Under the pieces are notes generated by a model. It was not told the origin of the DNA and did no database searches. It saw nothing but the letters and a program-made list of their open reading frames with translations. A stretch of 39,244 bases of DNA, taken from contig JAFEAM010000004.1 in the NCBI GenBank assembly GCA_018266395.1, positions 1-39,244 of the forward strand, read 5' to 3'. Position 1 is the first letter of the stretch, and the number at the start of each line of letters is the position of its first letter. Positions 16,075 through 24,307 of the stretch are shown piece by piece. A program made the position numbers and the translations under genes. Source of the stretch: Bacteroidota bacterium (lineage in GTDB: Bacteria > Bacteroidota > Bacteroidia > Cytophagales > Cyclobacteriaceae).

Positions 16075-19000
16075 CCACGTAGTTGATCCATCGGTCGTTG
16101 TTACCTATGTAGTATTGCTCATATGTCTTCCATCGTTCCTGAGAATTCACAGCCCGCTCCTGATAACCGATCTGAATATTGGCAAGGAAGATGGCCTCAT
16201 CCCCGGAAGAAAGAAATTCAGGCATGTTGTTTACTGCATCATAAAGATGCTGATGGTAGCCCTGCGAGCGCACCATTCTTTGCAAAGCAATGAACTTGGC
16301 GCCCAGGTTCTTAATAAGGTTTCTCGTTTCTTCAAGCCTTTTCTCAGGGTCCTGCATCATTAGTGCATAGGCAAGCACCTGACGGTTGGGCTGGCCTTCA
16401 ATGCCTTTCGGCACACGGTCCAGTTCAGCGTAAGACGAGTCGATCAATTGCTGAATTACCTGGCCCTTCACTCCATCCCGTTGAAGTTCAGCGGCGGCAT
16501 AGGCATAAAGTGTGGATCGGTTCAATGGCTTCCGGAAGGCTGTCATCAGATGCTTCACATCTCCCCACTTGCTGTATCGGGCAAACCCTTCTACAGCATG
16601 ACCGATCAGCCTGAAGGTCTGGTTGTTGATGTTGTTGCCAAATTCCTTGGAGCGCATCGAACTGGTAAGGATGTCAGGCCTCAATTTTCGGTAGTAGTTG
16701 ACCATTATGCTGTCCTTTTTGAACTGTGCCGCTTCCCCGATATACAGGTAAAGCCAGTTCAAATCCGCCTTTGTTCCCTTCTTGCTGATTTCATTGTCAA
16801 TCATGGCCATTACATCATAAGGCAGACGCTCACTCATGAAATAGCGGGGAGCAAACATCTCTGAATTGTAATCACGGAACCAATCGGTGAACCAGCCTAG
16901 CTCTGCATCTGTAGGATAAAGCGATTCAAATAAGCCATGCCCGATGATATATTTTATAAATGCAGGACCGGAATAAAAGAAATGGAATGAACGCGGTTCC
17001 AGCGGATGCACCGGCCACTTGAGATCCGGATACGCAAACAGGTAGGACCGGGGGACAACGATTTCGTCCGCAGCGCTTACGCCAATAATGGGTTTGATTT
17101 CCTTCAGATAGGTTGGGCTGACTTGCCGGTAATATTCAAACGCCTTGTCAAAGTTCTGTTCTACTGTCAGCTCCCCTTCTGAAAGAGGCTCCCGGTTCAG
17201 GGATTTCTGAATTCCCTCGTTCTTGTATGCAAGAGCGGTTTTGAAAAATTGCTCATCCCTGGAAGCAATCTGTTTGAGACTTTCCCGGTATTGGTTGAAG
17301 AAGAAACTGAGCAGGCTGCGCCTGGCATATTGCAAATTGAGGTTGGAATTAGCATCCCCAAAGAAGTATAGGTGTATGGTACTCGCCGTGGCACTTGAAA
17401 TGATTGTCCTGGCGATTACCTGTTCATAGAATTCAGATACAGTGATTCTTCTCTTTTGTACGTAGCCCTTCACGAATTCTTCAAGGGCCTTCTGGTTATC
17501 ATGAATGTAAAAGACCGCGGCGATATTGGTTGCATTATCTATACCATTGGCATAATTCGCCTGGAAGTTGTTCTGGCTGTAGCGCAGTAAGGTATCAACG
17601 CATTGAAGGGACCTGTCTGCGCTGCCCGTTGCTCCATAGAGGTAGGCGAGGAATTGATATAGACCTCCGAAGTTAAATCCATAATCAAGCGATCCACGGA
17701 CCAGCATGTTGTCTTTGCCGAAGTTCTGCTTCATCCAGGAACTTTGCTGGCGGTTTTCAAACGGTGAGAGGGTATTCAGCAACGCTTTCATTTCAGAGGA
17801 AGAGAGCGTCTTGAGATTCAAACTGTTCTCGAGCGCCAGTCCGAATTGCTGCGGATTGTTAAACCATGAAGGTTGTTTTTCAGCCAGATACTTCACCCAC
17901 CTGGCTGACCGCTGCCCGTTGCGGGTAATGAGCCTGGCGATCTGCGGATCTGGCCAATAGTAGTACCCGGCCTCAAGTGTTGCCCTGAATTGATTCACCC
18001 GCAGTAGAGCCTGCGACGCGCGTTTGGGCTGCTCATCGTGGATTCCCTCAGCTTCCAGTAGACTGTCGGACCACATCAGGCTTCTCAGGATTTCTTCTTT
18101 TGGTTCATCCCCCCCCTGAAAGATCAACATCGAGGCAATTCCCATGGAAATATGAAGTTTTTCCGAGGGGTCTTTGATCTGTTCCAGGATATTATCGACT
18201 GTGGTTTGCCCCATGCGGAGTTCCTCGCACAGCAGCGACACGCGGTCCGAATAAGTTGCTTTGGGATTATTGGCGATGGACAGGGTCCTGGCCATGATGT
18301 TTTTGAGCACAGCATCATTCTGGTGCAGCAGGTAGTTGCGGACAGAAATTGCACCTAATGTGATGATGATGGCCACTGCCAGCACGGCCGCGATTCGCTT
18401 CGCACCATATTTCATAATGGTACGGGTAACGACATGCTTTCTTGCACTTCGCAGAAGGAACTCATGTGCATCACTGAGGATGACATTGGCCCGCTTCAAC
18501 TTTTCAGCCTGATCGACATCTTCGGGCAGGTAGCGTGCAATCCACCAGGTATTAGGCTTTGCCTTGTTGAACCAGTTTTCGAAATAGGTGAGGGGCCCGA
18601 TGGAGAACAGGTGGGCATTGGATTTCCCGCTGCGCACCCACCGGTTGAGCTGTTGGCCGAAGTCCAGCGACACAGAGTAACTGTCAAACTCCTCTTTGGC
18701 CCACTTCTCAAGGTACTCCCAATTTCTGATGAGGCTTTCGTGCGTAATATCGAGCACCTGGCCCGGTTTCAATTTGATCGTTTCAGGGTCATCCGTTATA
18801 AAGGGACGGATAAATGTATTACCTGGCTCCCGGAATATATTGAGTACGCCGCCTACGGTTTCTGAATTGAATTCTGCGCGCCCTAAGATCTGAGTGATCT
18901 CTTCCAGCGTCATGCGATTGCGCACGGCGCGACTTTGATCAATTTTGGTCAGGCAAGTGAAAGCATTCTTGATAATGGCTTTCGCATCCTCCTGCGAGAT

Positions 19001-20101
19001 GGTCTTTCCTGTTTTGGATTGAAAGTAATCTGCAGCCTGCTCGAACAACTTGTTGGTATGCGTGTCGAGAACATTCTGCAGGTTGGGCTCCTTATAAAAG
19101 GTCTGGATGGAGGAAGGCTGGGCATTGAACCACTTCTGAAAGGCTGCAACCTGCTCATCCGGCAGTTCATGAGCAGGCATCCCGCCCACCATGCCATAGT
19201 GAAGCAAGTCCATCTCCTGCCTGCCATTGTCGGCGGCATGCCAGATCTGGTTCAGTGCATGCTGGAGTATCGGCAATTGATCCACTCCATCGGTTATATC
19301 ATGAATGAGTCGTTCGGTCAACCTCCGCGTTATCCTATTGCCGCTGAGTTCAGCAGGTTCTTCTATGACTTGTTGCAGTTGCTGCCGGTTAAGACGTGGG
19401 ACGAAGAATTGGGAGAAGCCAATGTATTCGGGAAGCCCACGGAACGCAGCGCACTGACCAATAAAATCCGAGCGCATGGTGAAAACCACATATATGGGAA
19501 GGTTTTCTTCCAAGGCGATACGCGCTGTCTCCAGGAGCAGATTGAGAACCAGATTGGAATCCTTCGAGGGGACGCCATTATGATAGTTCTCGGGGTTGGT
19601 AAAGAATTCTTCAAATTGGTCTACAAGTATGATCAGATTGGCGGCGTCCCGCTTCATTGAATTCCGCTCCTGATCTCCTGCCTGCTGCCAGGCCACTGAA
19701 TCAGTATCAAGGTATCGATTGGAGCTTCGGTACAGATCTACCAGTGCAGAGAAGCCGTGCTGGAGTTCTGATTCAGCAATAGACGGATTCGAAATATCGA
19801 GTTGCCGGGCAACCGCGCGTCCGAGATTGGCAAAAGGCGATCGTTCCGGCCGGAAGTCAGCCACGCACCACCGGCTGAATTTGCTCTTGAGAAACCCGGC
19901 GCGGGCATTGGGAATAATACCGGCATAGACCAGAGATGATTTTCCGTCACCCGAAGCCCCGGTGAGCATAAGAAACTTATTGCGCTGGAGCTGCTCAGTG
20001 GCGTGCTCAATGTGCTCTTCCCGACCCTTGAAATAGAGGGACTCCTCCTCGGTAAAGGAACGCAGACCGGTATACGGACAAATGGGTGCGGATTCGAGCA
20101 C
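16061..20101 (-). CDS. nSTAND1-type NTPase with transmembrane anchor and large helical C-terminus (paralog A)
   Basis: Tandem paralog of the gene that follows it, also exactly 1346 residues. It shows the same CPYTGLRSFTEEES opening, Walker A GASGDGKSS (48-56, Lys54), Walker B LIILVDQFEEFF (156-167), TMRSDF (208-213) and DITHESLIRNW (451-461). A hydrophobic segment at about 570-588 (IAAVLAVAIIITLGAIS) follows a very basic stretch (RSARKHVVTRTIMKYGAKR), so N-in/C-out topology is predicted. The ~755-residue C-terminal region is helical, TPR-like, and clearly more diverged from paralog B than the NTPase half. Translation starts at a GTG at 20101 that shares its G with the TAG stop of the TIR gene (TAGTG), a re-initiation arrangement. 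The first coding residues before CPY are short, as in paralog B. Confidence 0.85.
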   Translation of the reverse strand: MLESAPICPYTGLRSFTEEESLYFKGREEHIEHATEQLQRNKFLMLTGASGDGKSSLVYAGIIPNARAGFLKSKFSRWCVADFRPERSPFANLGRAVARQLDISNPSIAESELQHGFSALVDLYRSSNRYLDTDSVAWQQAGDQERNSMKRDAANLIILVDQFEEFFTNPENYHNGVPSKDSNLVLNLLLETARIALEENLPIYVVFTMRSDFIGQCAAFRGLPEYIGFSQFFVPRLNRQQLQQVIEEPAELSGNRITRRLTERLIHDITDGVDQLPILQHALNQIWHAADNGRQEMDLLHYGMVGGMPAHELPDEQVAAFQKWFNAQPSSIQTFYKEPNLQNVLDTHTNKLFEQAADYFQSKTGKTISQEDAKAIIKNAFTCLTKIDQSRAVRNRMTLEEITQILGRAEFNSETVGGVLNIFREPGNTFIRPFITDDPETIKLKPGQVLDITHESLIRNWEYLEKWAKEEFDSYSVSLDFGQQLNRWVRSGKSNAHLFSIGPLTYFENWFNKAKPNTWWIARYLPEDVDQAEKLKRANVILSDAHEFLLRSARKHVVTRTIMKYGAKRIAAVLAVAIIITLGAISVRNYLLHQNDAVLKNIMARTLSIANNPKATYSDRVSLLCEELRMGQTTVDNILEQIKDPSEKLHISMGIASMLIFQGGDEPKEEILRSLMWSDSLLEAEGIHDEQPKRASQALLRVNQFRATLEAGYYYWPDPQIARLITRNGQRSARWVKYLAEKQPSWFNNPQQFGLALENSLNLKTLSSSEMKALLNTLSPFENRQQSSWMKQNFGKDNMLVRGSLDYGFNFGGLYQFLAYLYGATGSADRSLQCVDTLLRYSQNNFQANYANGIDNATNIAAVFYIHDNQKALEEFVKGYVQKRRITVSEFYEQVIARTIISSATASTIHLYFFGDANSNLNLQYARRSLLSFFFNQYRESLKQIASRDEQFFKTALAYKNEGIQKSLNREPLSEGELTVEQNFDKAFEYYRQVSPTYLKEIKPIIGVSAADEIVVPRSYLFAYPDLKWPVHPLEPRSFHFFYSGPAFIKYIIGHGLFESLYPTDAELGWFTDWFRDYNSEMFAPRYFMSERLPYDVMAMIDNEISKKGTKADLNWLYLYIGEAAQFKKDSIMVNYYRKLRPDILTSSMRSKEFGNNINNQTFRLIGHAVEGFARYSKWGDVKHLMTAFRKPLNRSTLYAYAAAELQRDGVKGQVIQQLIDSSYAELDRVPKGIEGQPNRQVLAYALMMQDPEKRLEETRNLIKNLGAKFIALQRMVRSQGYHQHLYDAVNNMPEFLSSGDEAIFLANIQIGYQERAVNSQERWKTYEQYYIGNNDRWINYVDESN

Positions 20102-21702
20102 TACTTGCTAAGATTAATAACGGTAGTGTAGACTTTCTTGACCTCCGCAGGGACGGTGTCCTTTGGAACAATCGACGAGACGACTTTGGGCGCCTTAAAG
20201 TTTCTGGCGAGGTTGGTCTTGGGATCATCTTCTCCAACCAGCAACAGCGGAGTGGGCGAGGAAGCGCCGCCTACTTCTTTCCATATCTGCTTGATGAAGG
20301 GTAATGCCCAATCGGCAGCGTATTTGAAGTACACAACCGCCAATTTGCTTTTCGGAATTTGCTGCGAGGAGATATCCCTGTACTGGTCCTCACCATCCGG
20401 CATGATATTCATGATCTCGACTGGGTACTCAGAACTGAGCTGGTCCGTAATGCTGATGGCATCCTGTTCGTCCTGCTGGTTGAAGATGAAGAAGATATCC
20501 GTGTCCTTTGAATCGTAAACGGCAACGTCTTTCTTCATCATGATCACGCGGATGTCGTCCACCAGTTGCATGGGCCCTGAACTGTTGGAGAACATCATGT
20601 TCTTCGTGATGTTGTTCCGTATGTACTTGATGAAGTTTTGTTGGGAGGGCTTGATCTGGTTTGTGCTTTCAGGGTACAGCCAGATAAAGGTCTGAAAGTC
20701 ACCATCTGCGTCGATGCGTTTCTTCGCCTCCATGAACTGATGCTGGGGGAATGAAATCTCGTCATTCGATTCAAAACGCCTGCCGAATTCTCCGCTCAGC
20801 ATGTGAAGGGAGCAGGCGCACCTTGACATTTCTTCCTTCACTTTCTCTTCGAAGACCTTATCATCTGCTGGGCAGTCGGTGGAAGGAAGTACATTAAACC
20901 CCGCTTTCTGAAGTATGATGGCCATTTCCTCGCGTTGTTCTTTCAGGTCGCCGGAGGTCCAGGCCAGGTAGACACTGGGCCGCTGGCGGTCGATCACCTG
21001 AACCTTTATCGACGCGGGCAGGCTTGTGGTGAAGGTCGTGGGTACGATTTGACGCGCAGTAAGATCATGCGGGGTCACAGGTGGTTGATCACCCCGTTCC
21101 GCCACCTTGATGCCCTGGATGAGTTCTTTAATGGCGTTGGCAAGCTTGTTGATTTGATTGCGATACAGGACGCGTGCGCCGGTGACCCCTAGTTCGTCAT
21201 CCACCGGCCGCAGGGAGCGGTTGACTCCTGCATCACGGTAAATGAAGTCGATTGATCTCAACACACCGGAAAGTTCGGACTCCAGAAGCCTGACATCCTC
21301 CACATCAATCTCGTGAATCTTGACGGGCAGTATCCGCGAAGCAAAATTCCCGTTGCCCAGCCTGATGGTTCTTCCCAACCGGTCTTTCTCCGCTTCGTTC
21401 TTGAATACCATGAACTCCTGCTTCCATGCGAAGGAGTTGACGTCACAGTAGGTTTGAGAAATGATGGGGATAAATATGAGCGCCCGGATCTTTGTATTTA
21501 TAGATTGGTCCACATGGTGCGACTCCTGCAGGCCTTCTCTTGGATTCTTGTCAAAAAAGATGGAAAGCTTGTCTTTGAGCGTGGCATCCAGTTCCTGGTG
21601 GAGCTTTTCAACGAACTCTGTTACCCACCCGTCGTATTTGTTGTCATTGTGCCTGTAGCTTACAAAAATATCGTACTCGTATCCAGGGAGGATGGAGGGC
21701 AT
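20101..21702 (-). CDS. TIR-domain protein with two further TIR/DUF4062-like modules
   Basis: First gene of the nSTAND operon, 533 residues, no signal peptide or membrane segment. The N-terminal TIR domain (~8-150) has the box DIFVSYRHND (11-20), the LSIFFD strand (46-51) and IISQTYCDVNSFAWKQEF, where Glu96 sits at the catalytic position of NAD-cleaving TIR domains. A middle module (~222-350) begins VYLAWTSGDLKEQREEM and resembles DUF4062/TIR-like Rossmann domains. A third (~391-520) begins DIFFIFNQQDEQDA and has SKLAVVYFKYAADWALPF, another TIR-like fold without an obvious catalytic Glu. The likely role is effector or signal relay for the two NTPases, with NAD+ cleavage plausible. Partner and activity are inference from the operon and motifs. 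Confidence 0.8.
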   Translation of the reverse strand: MPSILPGYEYDIFVSYRHNDNKYDGWVTEFVEKLHQELDATLKDKLSIFFDKNPREGLQESHHVDQSINTKIRALIFIPIISQTYCDVNSFAWKQEFMVFKNEAEKDRLGRTIRLGNGNFASRILPVKIHEIDVEDVRLLESELSGVLRSIDFIYRDAGVNRSLRPVDDELGVTGARVLYRNQINKLANAIKELIQGIKVAERGDQPPVTPHDLTARQIVPTTFTTSLPASIKVQVIDRQRPSVYLAWTSGDLKEQREEMAIILQKAGFNVLPSTDCPADDKVFEEKVKEEMSRCACSLHMLSGEFGRRFESNDEISFPQHQFMEAKKRIDADGDFQTFIWLYPESTNQIKPSQQNFIKYIRNNITKNMMFSNSSGPMQLVDDIRVIMMKKDVAVYDSKDTDIFFIFNQQDEQDAISITDQLSSEYPVEIMNIMPDGEDQYRDISSQQIPKSKLAVVYFKYAADWALPFIKQIWKEVGGASSPTPLLLVGEDDPKTNLARNFKAPKVVSSIVPKDTVPAEVKKVYTTVINLSK

Positions 21703-21903
21703 GGGTGTAGTGGTTTGGGTTCATAAGTATATGGATTTTTAATGTAAAATCAATCTTTCCTCGGACGGTCGGAGGGGAACCTCTGCATTTCCTATTTTAG
21801 TGACAGGTTCCTATTCGGTTACCCGCTACAAAATTCTGACTGCATGATAGCTCATATATTAAATAGCCGGTTTGTCTTCCGTAAAGTGCGCCGGGTTATC
21901 AGG
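21703..21903. other. Divergent intergenic region between the TIR operon and the hydrolase gene
   Basis: About 200 nt separating divergent starts, and the only place a promoter for the whole TIR-nSTAND operon can sit. The part next to the TIR gene is AT-rich, and on the minus strand has TTG about 20 nt ahead of TATACTTA, loosely like the Bacteroidota TTG/TAnnTTTG promoter. I see no convincing operator dyad. Confidence 0.3.
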
Positions 21904-23685
21904 ATGAAGATCTGTTTAATTATGTTTTGGGTATCAGTAGGTGCCAGTTCTGCCGGGGCACAGACTTTCACAAGCTATGACGTTATGTGGGGTGTCAAAG
22001 TCCCGATGCGCGACGGTGTCAGTTTGAATGCAACGGTTTACAAGCCCCACGACCTAAAGTCCGGCCTGCCAGTTATTGTAGACCTCACGCCCTATGTAAG
22101 CGATACCTACCACAACCGTGGAAGATACTTCTCCCAGCATGGCTACGTCTATGCAATTGTCGATTGCCGGGGACGGGGGAGTTCAGAAGGAGAGTTCCGT
22201 CCGTTTGAACAGGAGGCCAAAGACGGATTTGACATGGTGGAATGGTTTGCACGGCAACCTTATTGTAATGGAAAAGTTGCCACCTGGGGCGGATCGTATA
22301 CCGGCTACACCCAGTGGGCGACAGCAAAGGAATTCCCGCCGCACCTGTCTACTATTGTTCCTGTGGCAGCAGCTCAACCGGGCATCGATTACCCGAATCC
22401 AAAAAACATCTTCACACCTTATGTTATCTCCCATTTGACTTACATCAGCGGTAAAACACCCAATCTCAACTTCTTCAATGATGCACCTTTCTGGAAGACC
22501 AAATACCTGGAGATGTACACAAGCCACCTGCCATTCACTTCACTTGGGAAACTGGTTGGCAATGAATCCCTGGTCTTCAGGAAATTCCTTGATCATCCTG
22601 CTTACGATGGCTTCTGGAAATCCATGAATCCCACGCAGGACGAATTCAGAAAAATGAACTTGCCGGTTCTTACTATCACGGGTCATTATGATGACGACCA
22701 GTTGGGTAACATGAGTCACTACAGGAATTTCATGAGCAGTGTTACGGCTGAGGTCAAATCCAGGACTTTTCTCGTTATCGGTCCGTGGGACCATGCAGGC
22801 ACCAGGACGCCGCAGCGGGAACTTGGCGGACTAACTTTTGCACCTGCTGGAGTTCCGGATATGAATGACCTTCATGTCCAGTGGTATGACTTCACAATGA
22901 AGAATGGGCCCCGCCCTGCATTCCTGAAGAAGAATGTTGCCTATTATGTGATGGGTGCCGAGAAATGGAAATATGCCGACCGCCTCGAGGATGTACCGGT
23001 TCGGACTATTACCTACTCTTTGTCAGCCGGCACCTCAGGACATGATGTGTATCACTCAGGCTCACTCACAACGACCCCCGCACCCAAAGGTGATCAGATC
23101 ACCTTGACATACGATCCACTCTCGACAGAAACTGGGATCCGATCCGCTTACATCGACACCGATGCAACATTCCTGAAGACGAACCTGCTAAGAAGTTTGG
23201 CTCCGCCTCTCGACGTAATTAGAGAAGGGCCTGAAATGGCGGTGTACCATATTCCGGCATTCAGCGATACTACAGAGGTTTCGGGATTCGTGAAATTGAA
23301 ATTGTTTGTTTCCTCCGATGCGCCGGACGCAGACCTCAGTGCAACGTTGTATGAGATTGCTCCAGGTGGTGAAAGCGTTTACCTGACATCTGATTTGGTA
23401 AGGCTGCGTTATCGTGAATCTTTGGAACGGGAAAAGTTGATGAAACCCGGCGAGGTAAGTGAAGTCAATTTTGATGGGTTCAATTTCTTCTCAAGACAAA
23501 TGCCCCCCGGGAGTCGTTTGCGTTTGGTTGTGGCTGCAGTGAATTCAATTTCGTGGGAGAAGAACTACTGCAGCGGTGGCGTAGTTGCAGAAGAATCAGC
23601 AAAGGACGCAAGAAAAGCCAGCATCGTGATCCATCATAACAATGGTAAGGTGGCCGGCAGTTTTACAGTGCCCTTTTCACGCTAA
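21904..23685 (+). CDS. Secreted CocE/NonD-family (X-Pro dipeptidyl-peptidase S15-like) hydrolase
   Basis: Alpha/beta hydrolase of about 593 residues with signal peptide, cleaving acyl or peptide bonds in the periplasm or outside. The ATG at 21904 gives a signal sequence MKICLIMFWVSVGASSAGAQ. An in-frame ATG at 21844 would place 20 basic residues in front of it. Family motifs are VPMRDGVSLNATVYKP near the N-terminus, YAIVDCRGRGSSEGEF, and the nucleophile elbow WGGSYTG (Ser131 in this numbering). A catalytic His follows in IGPWDHAGTR, and the C-terminal jelly-roll domain includes SVYLTSDLVRLRYRESLE. The exact substrate (dipeptide, ester, beta-lactam acyl) cannot be told. It is divergent from the TIR operon and probably monocistronic. 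Confidence 0.85.
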   Translation: MKICLIMFWVSVGASSAGAQTFTSYDVMWGVKVPMRDGVSLNATVYKPHDLKSGLPVIVDLTPYVSDTYHNRGRYFSQHGYVYAIVDCRGRGSSEGEFRPFEQEAKDGFDMVEWFARQPYCNGKVATWGGSYTGYTQWATAKEFPPHLSTIVPVAAAQPGIDYPNPKNIFTPYVISHLTYISGKTPNLNFFNDAPFWKTKYLEMYTSHLPFTSLGKLVGNESLVFRKFLDHPAYDGFWKSMNPTQDEFRKMNLPVLTITGHYDDDQLGNMSHYRNFMSSVTAEVKSRTFLVIGPWDHAGTRTPQRELGGLTFAPAGVPDMNDLHVQWYDFTMKNGPRPAFLKKNVAYYVMGAEKWKYADRLEDVPVRTITYSLSAGTSGHDVYHSGSLTTTPAPKGDQITLTYDPLSTETGIRSAYIDTDATFLKTNLLRSLAPPLDVIREGPEMAVYHIPAFSDTTEVSGFVKLKLFVSSDAPDADLSATLYEIAPGGESVYLTSDLVRLRYRESLEREKLMKPGEVSEVNFDGFNFFSRQMPPGSRLRLVVAAVNSISWEKNYCSGGVVAEESAKDARKASIVIHHNNGKVAGSFTVPFSR

Positions 23686-23720
23686 GTAAACTTCAGGTTC
23701 CTGAACAACCCTGTTTGCCA

Positions 23721-24287
23721 TCAGGCCTGGTTACCCCAGAGAAGGAAGAAGATAAATAGGGACACACCCAGAATGATCCCATACATGAAGACCTGGTAGG
23801 CGTAGGCCAGGAGTTTGTATTTTCTATTAAGAATCCTGCCCTGGTTGTGAAGATCGATGGTCATATGCTCGTAAAGATCCTCGCCGGAAGCAAGCAAACT
23901 TCTGATCTCCCTTATGTATTCTTCTTGTGTATAGGTGGAGATCACCCCGTAAAATAATAGACTTGATTTCTCCTCTCCCGAAGGCAGCCTTTTGGCTTTA
24001 AGCAATTTTGGACGTGCTGCCTGAATTGCCAGCACAACAGAAATAAGGCTGGCCAGAATGATCATCAGCATTGGCGCCAGCATCAGCGAATTCGCGGACT
24101 CCAGCTTGTTGGCCACCGCGCCGTATCCTGTAATGGCAATGATGGACGAGATTATCATCGCATTGATACTGATGATCATATTCGCCTTGTTGTCAGCCAC
24201 TCGAATCAGGTTGCTCTGGTTCTGGTAAGCCGACCGGAACAGGGTTTCCCGTCCACGTCGGCCTTTCTTTGATTCCTTTTCTTCCAT
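23721..24287 (-). CDS. Pycsar effector-like membrane protein (DUF5706/PycTM family)
   Basis: A 188-residue protein with the DUF5706 signature ADNKANMIISINAMIIS (31-47) and three hydrophobic segments (~37-54, 69-90, 165-184). A later motif DLYEHMTIDLHNQGRILNRKY (137-157) links the membrane segments as in the PycTM family. In Pycsar defence the family damages the membrane on binding a cyclic pyrimidine nucleotide. Many Bacteroidota also encode stand-alone copies without known cyclases. No cyclase is seen here. It follows the ThDP enzyme by 20 nt, so they are probably co-transcribed. A housekeeping or signalling role is possible, and family membership is more certain than function. Confidence 0.75.
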   Translation of the reverse strand: MEEKESKKGRRGRETLFRSAYQNQSNLIRVADNKANMIISINAMIISSIIAITGYGAVANKLESANSLMLAPMLMIILASLISVVLAIQAARPKLLKAKRLPSGEEKSSLLFYGVISTYTQEEYIREIRSLLASGEDLYEHMTIDLHNQGRILNRKYKLLAYAYQVFMYGIILGVSLFIFFLLWGNQA

Positions 24288-24307
24288 CGTATGCTATAGA
24301 GGTTAGT

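Noticed and set aside
18935..19660. Plus-strand open frame opposite nSTAND paralog A (241 residues)
   Set aside because: It is antisense to the conserved NTPase core, and similar shadow frames occur at the equivalent place in paralog B, which shows they come from the coding strand.
12034..20101. High-affinity carbon uptake protein (Hat/HatR) label for the two large proteins
   Set aside because: That label belongs to an old annotation of nSTAND1-like sequences. The motifs here show a STAND NTPase, and nothing points to carbon uptake.
23692..23705. Palindrome TTCAGGTTCCTGAA between convergent genes as a terminator
   Set aside because: Only a 2-nt loop separates the arms and no T-run follows, so a terminator call is not justified.
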